From: Bacteroidales bacterium
GTDB taxonomy: Bacteria; Bacteroidota; Bacteroidia; Bacteroidales; UBA10428
Assembly: GCA_016930375.1 (NCBI GenBank)
Contig: JAFGGU010000102.1
Span: 1 to 39,657, forward strand
DNA: 39,657 bases
Direction: 5' to 3'
Position numbers and translations under genes: made by a program. Shown here piece after piece: positions 17,108 through 25,641 of the stretch. The first letter of the stretch is position 1; every line of letters starts with the position of its first letter. The notes beneath the pieces were generated by a model. That model had not been told where the DNA came from. It did no database searches and was given only the letters and a program-made list of their open reading frames with translations.

Positions 17108-17165
17108 GGTAGTCACAGACTACGATTCAAATAAAGCGTAGTTAAGAAAACTACGCTTAGCTGGG
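17108..17165 (+). repeat. REP element 3, bipartite
   Basis: GTAGTC-ACA-GACTAC (17109-17123), a linker, then AAGCGTAGTT-AAGAA-AACTACGCTT (17134-17158, perfect 10-bp arms) and an AGCTGGGG tail. Same architecture as element 2, with a different but still paired stem and the same AAGAA loop. The bases from 17006 to 17107 are AT-rich and show no gene. Confidence 0.87.
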
Positions 17166-17173
17166 GAAACTTA

Positions 17174-17452
17174 CTAAGTAAAAACTATATATATTATGAC
17201 ACAAGCAATTATAGCTATTATTATTGCTAGAAATAGTATACTACTTATTAAATAGGTTTGATAAATAACTTTAATTTGTTTGTCCTCGTTGATATAATTT
17301 TTAAGCTTCTTAAAATCAGATATTCTTGCCATCTCATATTTTTTTATGTCTCCCTTCTTACGTAAAATACTTTTTACAATTACGGAAAAGGCGCCATTAA
17401 TTATGCCAACAATTACTAAGGAAAATCCTAAAAAGGTAAGAATTAAGGCCAT
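17174..17452 (-). CDS. Small two-TM membrane protein, putative immunity protein of the Rhs C-terminal domain
   Basis: A 92-residue protein with hydrophobic helices at about 3-27 (ILTFLGFSLVIVGIINGAF) and 66-91 (TYLISSILFLAIIIAIIACV), joined by a basic, polar segment of about 38 residues (RKKGDIKKYEMARISDFKKLKN). No family is recognised. It begins 7 bases after the stop of the Rhs fragment, on the same strand, the position where Rhs-CT toxins usually have their immunity gene. The role is inferred from position and size only. A membrane-embedded immunity protein would suit a toxin that acts on membranes or in the periplasm. Its DNA is AT-rich like the rest of the island. Confidence 0.65.
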   Translation of the reverse strand: MALILTFLGFSLVIVGIINGAFSVIVKSILRKKGDIKKYEMARISDFKKLKNYINEDKQIKVIYQTYLISSILFLAIIIAIIACVIIYIVFT

Positions 17453-17459
17453 AAGTACA

Positions 17460-18917
17460 TTACATTTTTAAAGTCCATTTGGTCCTTTCATAAAAGGATA
17501 AGCTCTTTGAAAGAGTAGTTGTAGTTTTTGAAACACTACCTCCAATACCAAAGCCTATACCAATTTTAAATACATTATATGAATCTCCAAAAGACATATC
17601 ATTTTCATAGCGAATATTATTACCAATATCATTGCCAGATAAAGAAAAAGATACAAACCCCCAATTACCAGTGAAATTTTGAGACTTTCCAGCAAACTCG
17701 CTTAATGATAATTTCCCTGTTGTTGGAACTGCAATAAAAAAATTATAACTCATTGACGCTTCAATACCATATGCTTTCCCTTTAGAAACAAATGAAGCAC
17801 CATTTGTACTATTGGCTAAGTCACCTGCCTCATATGTAAATCCAATCCAAGGTATAGCTATTGTAAAATCAAGAGACGTTCCAAATAGAAGTTTATGCGC
17901 ATCCCCATCTAATGCGGGAGCCTCGGAATAATCTATTGGTTCATACTTAGTAATCCAACGATAAGCTTTAAGTTCGCCTTTTTCACCAGGATGGGTCGAA
18001 ATATAGGCTTCCTGACGAACTAAAACATGATCGAACATTGGTGCTAGTACGTTTGCATATACTTCCTCAAATAATACTATCTCTCCTAAACAATTTTGAT
18101 ATTTACCATCACCAACATAATAATACCTGTTTTCCTTACTGGCTGTAATACGAGGTGTAATAGTTCTGCAAATCCAAGCCTGTCCACTGCCAAGTCCATT
18201 ATCAAATACCGGCTCATAAAACCTGAAATTTTTTGCTCCGTTATCACTTCCTCCTCCGCCGTCACCACCGGGTAGTTTAGGATCCATTAAGGCAGACAAA
18301 CCTGTTGGATCATTGTATTTCAATGGATTGTTAAAACAATAGGTGTAACGATTGAAGTTTAGGGTATAATCTGGTGATTGAATATAATTATCCGCGCTTA
18401 AAAACTGAGCAGTGAGCGGATCATAAAGCCTTCCGTTCATGTTGATCAGTTTAAACCATGGCAAATGCTCATGACCCGTATAACCTCTTCCGATAAACAA
18501 CCAAGGCTCACTTTCGGGGGCATATACTGACCAATCTGCCGGATTTCTCATTCTACCCCAAGCGTCATAACTGTGTTCCTTAACTTTTGCATAAGACTGA
18601 TTGAAAATGCTCATGATGTTACCCTGGTAATCCCTCAGTAAATAATAGTATTTTGTGGTAGTACCCTGGGTGATTGCTACAACAGGGGCTGTATATGCAT
18701 TACCTCCAATAAATGTATATTCTTTCTGAAATCCACTGCTGTCTTGTTTCATATAACTATTGCCCATATACCATCTTGTAAAAAACGGAGTACCATTTTG
18801 TTGTACGACCATTTTCGCTCGCTGATTGTTGCAATTATATGTAAAGATAGCATGATAATTCCCTTCATGCACAGTACTGAATTTAGCCAACGAATTATAA
18901 GTTAGGGATTCATTCAT
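17460..18917 (-). CDS. 5'-truncated Rhs protein: Rhs core end plus variable C-terminal domain (putative polymorphic toxin)
   Basis: A 485-residue open frame. Residues about 1-207 are the end of an Rhs/YD-repeat protein: YYLLRDYQGNIMSIF, HSYDAWGRMRNP, RGYTGHEHL, NGRLYDPLTAQFLSADNYIQ and the core-terminating NPLKYNDPTG (197-206). Full Rhs proteins carry hundreds to thousands of further N-terminal residues and a secretion signal; none is present here, and the frame begins directly at REP hairpin 4, so it is a displaced tip. Residues 208-485 form a variable domain after a Gly-rich linker (PGGDGGGGSDNG); it looks beta-rich with Gly-Ser-rich C-terminal strands. I recognise no toxin family with confidence; a barrel-like polymorphic toxin (type 23-like) is one guess. 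Without its N-terminus it may be silent or rely on recombination. Confidence 0.8.
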   Translation of the reverse strand: MNESLTYNSLAKFSTVHEGNYHAIFTYNCNNQRAKMVVQQNGTPFFTRWYMGNSYMKQDSSGFQKEYTFIGGNAYTAPVVAITQGTTTKYYYLLRDYQGNIMSIFNQSYAKVKEHSYDAWGRMRNPADWSVYAPESEPWLFIGRGYTGHEHLPWFKLINMNGRLYDPLTAQFLSADNYIQSPDYTLNFNRYTYCFNNPLKYNDPTGLSALMDPKLPGGDGGGGSDNGAKNFRFYEPVFDNGLGSGQAWICRTITPRITASKENRYYYVGDGKYQNCLGEIVLFEEVYANVLAPMFDHVLVRQEAYISTHPGEKGELKAYRWITKYEPIDYSEAPALDGDAHKLLFGTSLDFTIAIPWIGFTYEAGDLANSTNGASFVSKGKAYGIEASMSYNFFIAVPTTGKLSLSEFAGKSQNFTGNWGFVSFSLSGNDIGNNIRYENDMSFGDSYNVFKIGIGFGIGGSVSKTTTTLSKSLSFYERTKWTLKM

Positions 18918-18953
18918 AAAACGTAGTTAAGAAAACTATGCTTAGCGGGGGTG
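18918..18953 (+). repeat. REP hairpin 4, right boundary of the accessory island
   Basis: ACGTAGTT-AAGAA-AACTATGC (18921-18941) and an AGCGGGGGTG tail, the same family as elements 1-3, in the orientation of element 3 but with decayed pairing near its base. It ends 3 bases before the stop codon of the SpoIIE-domain gene and begins at the first codon of the Rhs fragment. Confidence 0.8.
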
Positions 18954-18956
18954 AAA

Positions 18957-21900
18957 TCAAAACTTCCTCCCCACGATCAGCACGTCGTCGATCTGGTCCT
19001 GGTTGATCTTCCATTCTTCAAAGGTGCGATCGAGGATCTCCTTCTGCCTGTCAACTTCCAGGTCACCGATGCCTGCCAGGAGTTCCTTCAGGGCAGCGAT
19101 CTTGAATTTCTTGCCATCGGCTCCGCCAAACTGGTCGGCATAACCGTCTGAAAACAGATAGCACGTATCTCCCTTCTCCAGTTGAAGATCATGGTTGGTA
19201 AAGGTTTTTTCCCTGCCTGTGGCACGGCCGATGGCAAAACGATCGGCCTTGACTTCGATGATCTCACCCTTCCGTACCATGATGAGGGGATTGAACGCCC
19301 CGGCGTATTCCAGCACGCCTGTTCCGGGAGTATAGCATACCAGCGAAATATCCATCCCGTCATTCACAATGTCCTCTCCCTTCTGATGCAGGGTAACGGC
19401 AACCTCCTCATTCAGCCTGTCGAGTATGACCGAAGGGGTGTAAATCCCCTGTTCAATGATGATCTTGTTGAGCGAGGTAAATCCGATGAACGACATGAAG
19501 GCACCGGGCACGCCATGGCCTGTGCAATCCACTGCCGCCATGAACTCCTTACCGCCTGCGGAGTTCATCCAGTAAAAATCGCCGCTTACAATATCTTTCG
19601 GTTTAAAGAGGATGAACGTCCTGTCGAACGGAATATCGGGCGGTAAAATGGCAAACTGGATTCTTTTGGCATAGGTGATGCTGTCCGTGATATCCCGGTT
19701 TCTCATCGACAATTGCTCATTTGCCTCTGACAGGGCCTGGGTGCGTTCGCTGACTTTCTCTTCCAGGATTTTCTTTTCCTGCACCAGGTTCTTTTCCCTG
19801 ATCCGGATGAAGGCAATGATCGAGGCCAGGATGAGCGCGATGAGGGTGACAATGAAAAATCCCCGCTGGTAGAATGGGGCCAGTATCCTGAAACTGTACT
19901 CTGCGGGTGTGGCGGTCCATTCGCCCTGGCCATTCCGGGCCCTTACAGTCATAACATACCTGCCGGGCTGCAATTTGGTGAAGACGATCGTATTGTCATT
20001 TTTCTGATCCACCCAGGTGTCGTGATACCCCCGCAGCATCACCTGGTAGGTGAGTCCTTCGGGATTGGTCAGGGATACGCTGCTGTATTTAAATGTAATG
20101 TCATTTTCGGTGCTGGAAAACCGCCTTCCGCGGGTCATTTCTGTCGGCACTCCTTTAACCAGCATCTCGGTGAGGCGTACGACAGGCTTTACGGTATCTT
20201 CCCGTGCCATCAGGGCCAGATCACAACGTATGGCGCCATTGGCCGTACCAAGCCATAATTTGCCCCTGCTGTCCATGCACCAGGCATTGCTCCTGGTTTC
20301 AATGCCTGTAAAGCCTACCTTTCTGGTAAAGGAAAGTATTTTATTCTTTTCCTGGTCAATTTTATTCAAGCCGCGGTTGGTGCCTGCATAAATGTTATTA
20401 TCTGCGTCACAGGTCAAAGAATTGATCAAATTGGAAAGCAAACCGTCGCCCATGTCATACCGGCGTACCACCGAATCGTTATCAAGCACCATCAGTCCGT
20501 TGGACACGGTGCCAATCCATATCTTGCCGTTCCTGTCCTCAACAATACAGCTTGGAGCAACCTCGCCGACGGTTGGAATTTTCCGGAACACGCCTTCATG
20601 TAGGCAGGTAAGGCCTTTTTTCATGTCGGAACCGATCCACAAATCACCCTTGGAATCGGCGTACAAGGCAGTGATTTGATTTCCAGCCACCCCTGCTTCC
20701 TGGGAATAGGTGGCTATATAGCTTTCCGTTTCAATGTCATATTCAATGAGTCCTTGTATGGTTCCTATCCAAAGGTGATTGTCCTTACCTATCTCAAGCG
20801 CCGTGATGCCTTTCGAAATGGTCTGGAACGGCAGGTACCCGTTAATCCGCGGCTGGGCGACAAACCGGCTCTGGCCGGTATGAAATAGCATCACCCCCTG
20901 GTCGGCCGATCCGATCCAGATGTTATTGTTTCTGTCTTTCCTGAATAACAGGATCTGGTTGCTGATGAAGCTGTTCGACTGGTTGTACAGCCTGGAAGGA
21001 GGAGTCTTTCCTTCTCCGGCGTATACCAAAATTCCCAGGTTGGTGCCCATCCATATCTGCCCCCGGGGATCTTCAATCACGGCATTCACCTGGTTATGCG
21101 GCAGTCCGTCCTGCGTGGAAAAACTCACAAACTGTTCACCCTTGAAGATTTCAAGTCCCTGGTCCGTGGTCCCGATCAGCATATTTCCTTCGGCGTCTTC
21201 CCGGATACACCAGATGTGATCGTCATGCAATCCGTTGGAGGTATTGAATACGGTGATATTTCCCGTTGGCTCGATACGGCTGATGCCACCTTTATTGTTG
21301 TTGTCCTGCCAGTGCCCGAACCAGAGGTTGCCGTTGCGGTCTTCCGCAATGGAAGTTACCCAGTTGGATGCCAGGCCATTTCGTGTATCAAAAAAGTGAA
21401 ACTTGTTTTCTTTTTTATCGAGCTTTTTGATGCCTCCGTTATAGGTGCCAAACCACAGGTTCCCCTTGCTGTCCTCGAACATTACCGAGGTGGGGAAGAA
21501 TTTGAATATGCCTTCTGGGGCATAATTTTCAAATGAATTGTCGGACCGGTTGTATTTTTTGATTCCCGCATTGGTCATGAAGTAGTGATCGCCGGCTGCT
21601 GTCACCAGGCTGTTAAAGACCTGGTCGCCCAGGCTTTTGCCTTTCAGGTAATGCTCATATTCAAAGAACGCCGCCGGTTCCCGGGGATTCTTTATCCGGA
21701 GGGCGCCGTCGAGTTCCGTGGTGATCCATATCTGGTCGTCAGGATCCTGGCTGAGCGATGTGATATTGGAACGGATGAGGGAATCTGAGGGCAGTATCCT
21801 TTCAAACAATTTGCCGTCATAGCGGGTGAGTCCGCCACCCTCATGCCCCATCCAGATCCTGTCGTCCCGGTCGGTGAACAGCACCCTTACAGCGCCGGGG

Positions 21901-22130
21901 GCAAGTCCGTTTTCAACCGAATAAGAGGTAAAGGTGCTGCCGTCGAACCTGGAAACGCCCGTTTGCGTTCCCAGCCATACATAGTGCTGTTTGTCCTGAA
22001 CGATGGCATATACTTTCGATTCGAAACCCTGCGATGTGCTGTAATTGTCAAAAAAATAAGTTTGCGCGCGAACTCCGGAAATGCAGGAGATTCCCAGGAA
22101 GAGTAAGAAAGAGGCAATGGTCCGGAGCAT
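18957..22130 (-). CDS. Periplasmic propeller sensor with SpoIIE (PP2C-type) phosphatase output
   Basis: A 1057-residue protein: signal peptide (1-22, ends VRAQ); many two-component-regulator propeller repeats (about 25-660) of the type DRNGNLWFGTxxGG; a Y_Y_Y immunoglobulin-like domain (about 680-750); one membrane helix (about 758-777, FFIVTLIALILASIIAFIRI); a coiled-coil linker; and a SpoIIE Ser/Thr phosphatase (about 835-1057). PP2C metal-ligand positions are visible: D851 (SGDFYW), D868 (DCTGHGVPG), D995 (FSDGY) and D1048/D1049. There is no histidine kinase. Related sensors in Bacteroidota detect periplasmic glycans; here the output should be dephosphorylation of a partner, classically an anti-sigma-factor antagonist, but none is encoded nearby. 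Starts 9 bases after the caspase-like gene's stop, so cotranscribed. Confidence 0.92.
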   Translation of the reverse strand: MLRTIASFLLFLGISCISGVRAQTYFFDNYSTSQGFESKVYAIVQDKQHYVWLGTQTGVSRFDGSTFTSYSVENGLAPGAVRVLFTDRDDRIWMGHEGGGLTRYDGKLFERILPSDSLIRSNITSLSQDPDDQIWITTELDGALRIKNPREPAAFFEYEHYLKGKSLGDQVFNSLVTAAGDHYFMTNAGIKKYNRSDNSFENYAPEGIFKFFPTSVMFEDSKGNLWFGTYNGGIKKLDKKENKFHFFDTRNGLASNWVTSIAEDRNGNLWFGHWQDNNNKGGISRIEPTGNITVFNTSNGLHDDHIWCIREDAEGNMLIGTTDQGLEIFKGEQFVSFSTQDGLPHNQVNAVIEDPRGQIWMGTNLGILVYAGEGKTPPSRLYNQSNSFISNQILLFRKDRNNNIWIGSADQGVMLFHTGQSRFVAQPRINGYLPFQTISKGITALEIGKDNHLWIGTIQGLIEYDIETESYIATYSQEAGVAGNQITALYADSKGDLWIGSDMKKGLTCLHEGVFRKIPTVGEVAPSCIVEDRNGKIWIGTVSNGLMVLDNDSVVRRYDMGDGLLSNLINSLTCDADNNIYAGTNRGLNKIDQEKNKILSFTRKVGFTGIETRSNAWCMDSRGKLWLGTANGAIRCDLALMAREDTVKPVVRLTEMLVKGVPTEMTRGRRFSSTENDITFKYSSVSLTNPEGLTYQVMLRGYHDTWVDQKNDNTIVFTKLQPGRYVMTVRARNGQGEWTATPAEYSFRILAPFYQRGFFIVTLIALILASIIAFIRIREKNLVQEKKILEEKVSERTQALSEANEQLSMRNRDITDSITYAKRIQFAILPPDIPFDRTFILFKPKDIVSGDFYWMNSAGGKEFMAAVDCTGHGVPGAFMSFIGFTSLNKIIIEQGIYTPSVILDRLNEEVAVTLHQKGEDIVNDGMDISLVCYTPGTGVLEYAGAFNPLIMVRKGEIIEVKADRFAIGRATGREKTFTNHDLQLEKGDTCYLFSDGYADQFGGADGKKFKIAALKELLAGIGDLEVDRQKEILDRTFEEWKINQDQIDDVLIVGRKF

Positions 22131-22139
22131 GGAAAAACC

Positions 22140-24485
22140 TTATTTCTTCGACATGAAGAAGAAGGTTCCGTCCTCATCCTGCAGTCCGGTTATTTTTCCG
22201 AATTTGGGACGCTGCTGGTTGCTTTGGGTCACCGCCTGGTTCACTTTGTTGACGATGGTTTCGATGGGAATACAGGCATTGGGATTATTGGCAAGTGTAT
22301 TGGCGAAAGTCTGTGTAAATATGGAATTGTCCACGGCCAGTTCATATCCGGCTGAGGAGAATACCTGGGATGATTTGAATTTTACGGCCTCCCAGTCATT
22401 GCAGTCCCTTTCCTTTGGCACTTCACGCATGGCCTGGTAGAAAGTAGGACCTGATTCGCAGGCATCCGTAATCACCAGGTTATGGGTCATGTAAGCCGAA
22501 TAGGATTGCAGCGAAGCGCGCAGCGCATTCAGGTTATAATAGGTGAATTCATCATCGCGTTTTGCATCCACTGGGATCCAGTACCCTGTCTCATTGATAA
22601 ACTTGCCATGACCGGCATACCAGACCAGCAGGGCATTGACTTTATTGCTGCGGAGCAGGTCCCTGAGCTCAATGGAAAAGAATCTTTCCATTTCTTTTTT
22701 GGTCATGTCCTGTTTGTGGATGAGCTTATGCACGTCATACCTGGCAAGCGCGGAACGCATGAGCGTTACATCTTTGGCAGGCCCTTCGAGGCTCGGGAAA
22801 GTCTCGTAATTCGAGTTCTCGATGAAAACAACCCAGGTACGGCCCATGGGATTTGCCTCCAACAGGGAAACGCCTTCCCGGTTGAGCACAAACGTGGTGG
22901 TCGTATCGTTCCCGTAACTGTCTGTGGCGGTAACATTGAACCTGTTTTTATTGGCCACATTGATGGTTGCGGTAAAGCGCGGATTCAGGTCGCCGAGCGC
23001 AAAACTGGCAGCCACCCCGTCGATCAGGATGGAACTGATGGTACTTTCATCGGCAATGGTGCCTTCGATATAGAGATTGGCATTGTCGGTATCGAGGTAG
23101 ATCTCACCGTTATCAGATGCATAGGGAGCCAGGATGGAAATGGCAGGTGGGTCGATCTCGGTACGGGTGATGGAATACCGGTTGGTTTTGGCATTATTGT
23201 ATACATCACCGGCAACAACCGTTATAAAATCCGTGGCCGAAATGTCCACCTCAGCTGTGAACTCGTAATTATCGCCACTTTTGAAAAAGGTCGCCGGCGC
23301 TTTGTTAATCATCACCGTACCAATTTCACTGGCGTCGGAAATTTTGCCGCGCAGGGAGACCGTGCTTTTGTTTTTGGCTATTTTCAGCGTGGAATCAGCG
23401 AAAACCTGCGGATCAAGCAGACTGATTTTCGGGGCGGCTGTTTCACGATTCAGCTCATACAACCTTTTCCTTGCCTCATTCAAATGCTTCTGGGCAACGA
23501 GATCTTCCGATGAAAGAGCAGCCAGCCTTTCATAATCTTTGATGGCTGATTTGAAATCGCCGACCTGTTCGTAGGAATAGGCTCTTTTGTAAATGGCCTC
23601 GGTCATTGCGGGGTCAAGCAGCAGAACTTTGGAAAAGTCATTGATGGCATTCTGGTGCTGGGTGAACTCCTGGTAGTAAATCCCCCGTACCAGGTAAATC
23701 TCCTTGTCATCGGGACTTTTAATAAGGATTTTGGAAATATCATCAATCGCTTTCGGATATTCGGTTTGTTTGGCATAAATCCGGCTTCGGATCAGCAGCG
23801 CCTCTTTGTTGCCGGGCTCTTTGGCCAGCAAAGCATTGCAGCTTTCCATGGCGGTTTCTGTCTTGCCGAGCTGAAGTCTCATCCTGGAAAGAGCCAGGTA
23901 GGCTTCACTGAAATTTTCATCCTTGTTGAGGGCTTTGCCGTAATCGGCTTCAGCCTGGTTATAATTCTTCATTTTTTCCGAAACCTGGCCCCGGTAAAAA
24001 TTGTTCTCGGTATTGTCCTTCAGTGACAGGGCTTTATTAATGGAAACCAGGGCATTGGAATAATCTTCGAGCGCTAGCTGAACCCGGGCCAGAAGCCTGA
24101 AAGCTGATTCAGATTTTTTACTGAGTTCCGTGCAGCGGGTTACGAGTTCCAGTGCAGTCGAGTAATTGGCCAGGCCATAATTAACCCGGGCGGCATTGTA
24201 GTAAAGATCCGCGTCTTTCTGTTCAAAAACCAGTGCGCGCTTCAGGTCATCCGCTGCATTTTGCAGATCCCCGGTTGCTTCAAAGGATTCGGCCCTTTTC
24301 AGGTATGCCTCGGCATACTCAGGATTGGTTTCCAGGGCCTTGGTGAACTGTGTGATGGCGTCCTTATGGTTTCCCGCCTCAACAAAAGTTAAACCCGTTT
24401 TAAAATTCTGTTTAGCATTCTGTGCGGCAATTTGCATGCACAGGCAGCCTGAAATCAGGAGGACGAGGAAGATGCTTTTTCTCAT
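22140..24485 (-). CDS. Secreted TPR protein with caspase-like (C14) protease domain
   Basis: A 781-residue protein: signal peptide (1-22, CMQIAAQ), about nine TPR units (25-340), two beta-sandwich segments resembling bacterial Ig-like domains (about 350-440 and 445-535), and a caspase p20-like domain (about 548-781). The catalytic dyad is visible: H626 in YAGHGK and C676 in TDACESG, and NYETFPSLEGPAKDV matches the first strand and loop of the family. Both dyad residues are present, so it should be active, presumably in the periplasm given the signal peptide. It is first in a two-gene unit with the propeller-SpoIIE sensor. Similar TPR-caspase proteins exist in Bacteroidota, but substrates are unknown; family call firm, role inferred. 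Confidence 0.9.
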   Translation of the reverse strand: MRKSIFLVLLISGCLCMQIAAQNAKQNFKTGLTFVEAGNHKDAITQFTKALETNPEYAEAYLKRAESFEATGDLQNAADDLKRALVFEQKDADLYYNAARVNYGLANYSTALELVTRCTELSKKSESAFRLLARVQLALEDYSNALVSINKALSLKDNTENNFYRGQVSEKMKNYNQAEADYGKALNKDENFSEAYLALSRMRLQLGKTETAMESCNALLAKEPGNKEALLIRSRIYAKQTEYPKAIDDISKILIKSPDDKEIYLVRGIYYQEFTQHQNAINDFSKVLLLDPAMTEAIYKRAYSYEQVGDFKSAIKDYERLAALSSEDLVAQKHLNEARKRLYELNRETAAPKISLLDPQVFADSTLKIAKNKSTVSLRGKISDASEIGTVMINKAPATFFKSGDNYEFTAEVDISATDFITVVAGDVYNNAKTNRYSITRTEIDPPAISILAPYASDNGEIYLDTDNANLYIEGTIADESTISSILIDGVAASFALGDLNPRFTATINVANKNRFNVTATDSYGNDTTTTFVLNREGVSLLEANPMGRTWVVFIENSNYETFPSLEGPAKDVTLMRSALARYDVHKLIHKQDMTKKEMERFFSIELRDLLRSNKVNALLVWYAGHGKFINETGYWIPVDAKRDDEFTYYNLNALRASLQSYSAYMTHNLVITDACESGPTFYQAMREVPKERDCNDWEAVKFKSSQVFSSAGYELAVDNSIFTQTFANTLANNPNACIPIETIVNKVNQAVTQSNQQRPKFGKITGLQDEDGTFFFMSKK

Positions 24486-24565
24486 AACCCAGAAGTATTT
24501 GATCGGTGGAACATGGTATTGTAAGCTCTTAATGCTGTAATAGATACGAAATATAAATGAATTGG

Positions 24566-25618
24566 TTATTGATTGTGGTAGAAAAATACAACATCCTCCC
24601 GGATACGGTGCTTAGCCGGGGTGATATGCCGGATCACAGGCGCGGAAATCCCGGCGCCGAACATACCCGGCCCTGTAAAAACCCGGGCTTCGTCCCACAG
24701 GTTTTCATCCAGAAAACTGTTCAGCAATTTCTGGCCTCCTTCCACAAAAACCGATTGCAGGCCCTTGTCATAAAGGTACCGGAGAAGTTCCCCGAGCACG
24801 CTGCCGGTAAAATCAAGACGGACATATTGTGTCAATCCTTCCTGTGAATCTTTCAGCGCATTGAATACGAGGGTAGGCATGGAATTGTCAAATAGATTCA
24901 GGGTGGCCGGCAAACGGAGATTTCTGTCGAGCACCATCCGTACGGGAGAATTACCGGACCATTGCCTCACGTTCAGCCTGGGATTGTCAAGAAGCGCAGT
25001 TCGGGTCCCTACCAGGATCGACTGTTCTTCGCTGCGCCATTTGTGCACCAGGATGCGTGATATCTCGTTGGATATCCAGTTGGGTTCCGGAACACCTGCA
25101 TTCTCCCGCAGGACATCCATAAATCCATCACTGGTCTGCGCCCATTTGAGAATGACCATAGGGCGTTTCTTCGTGTGATAGGTAAAAAAGCGTTTGTTGA
25201 GATCCCGGCACTGATCCTGTAAAACGCCGGTGGTTACTTTCACGCCGGACTGTTCCAGCTTCCGGATGCCGTTCCCGGAAACCAGGGGATTGGGATCCGA
25301 TGTGCCGATGACCACTTCGGGGATGCCCGTTCTGATTATCATATCTGCGCATGGCGGAGTTTTTCCGCTGTGTGAGCAGGGTTCGAGATTCACATACAGG
25401 GTGGAAACCGACAGCAAGGATTTGTCGGCAACGGCATCCACGGCATTCACCTCGGCATGGGGTCCTCCATAAACGTGATGAAAGCCTTCACCAATGATCC
25501 TGTCGTTGTGAACAATCACTGACCCGACCAGTGGATTGGAAGCAGTATGCCCGAGCCCGAGAGCAGCCAGGTCGAGGCACCTTTTCATATAGGTTTCCTG
25601 AAGCACTCCTGAAGTCAC
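24566..25618 (-). CDS. ribD: Bifunctional riboflavin biosynthesis protein RibD
   Basis: A 350-residue protein with an N-terminal zinc deaminase (diaminohydroxyphosphoribosylaminopyrimidine deaminase): HAE at 54-56, then EPCSHSGKTPPC with zinc cysteines C81 and C90. From about residue 150 a reductase domain begins (RPMVILKWAQTSDGFMD), with WRSEEQSILVGTRTALLDNPRLNVR and the C-terminal SVFVEGGQKLLNSFL. Together they carry out the second and third steps of riboflavin synthesis. Met 11 (MKRCLDLAALG) is an alternative start. Divergent from prmC, only 23 bases apart. No FMN riboswitch can be seen in the short gap, and no other rib genes are nearby. Confidence 0.95.
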   Translation of the reverse strand: MTSGVLQETYMKRCLDLAALGLGHTASNPLVGSVIVHNDRIIGEGFHHVYGGPHAEVNAVDAVADKSLLSVSTLYVNLEPCSHSGKTPPCADMIIRTGIPEVVIGTSDPNPLVSGNGIRKLEQSGVKVTTGVLQDQCRDLNKRFFTYHTKKRPMVILKWAQTSDGFMDVLRENAGVPEPNWISNEISRILVHKWRSEEQSILVGTRTALLDNPRLNVRQWSGNSPVRMVLDRNLRLPATLNLFDNSMPTLVFNALKDSQEGLTQYVRLDFTGSVLGELLRYLYDKGLQSVFVEGGQKLLNSFLDENLWDEARVFTGPGMFGAGISAPVIRHITPAKHRIREDVVFFYHNQ

Positions 25619-25641
25619 TTTCTTTTTTATAAATTTACGCT

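Noticed and set aside
22482..23513. A 343-codon plus-strand open frame inside the caspase gene
   Set aside because: Antisense to a well-supported TPR/caspase protein, with no start context and no recognisable motif.
24486..24565. Riboswitch (FMN) near ribD
   Set aside because: ribD is read from 25618 downward and the gap to prmC is only 23 bases, too small for an aptamer; no conserved FMN-element pieces were seen.
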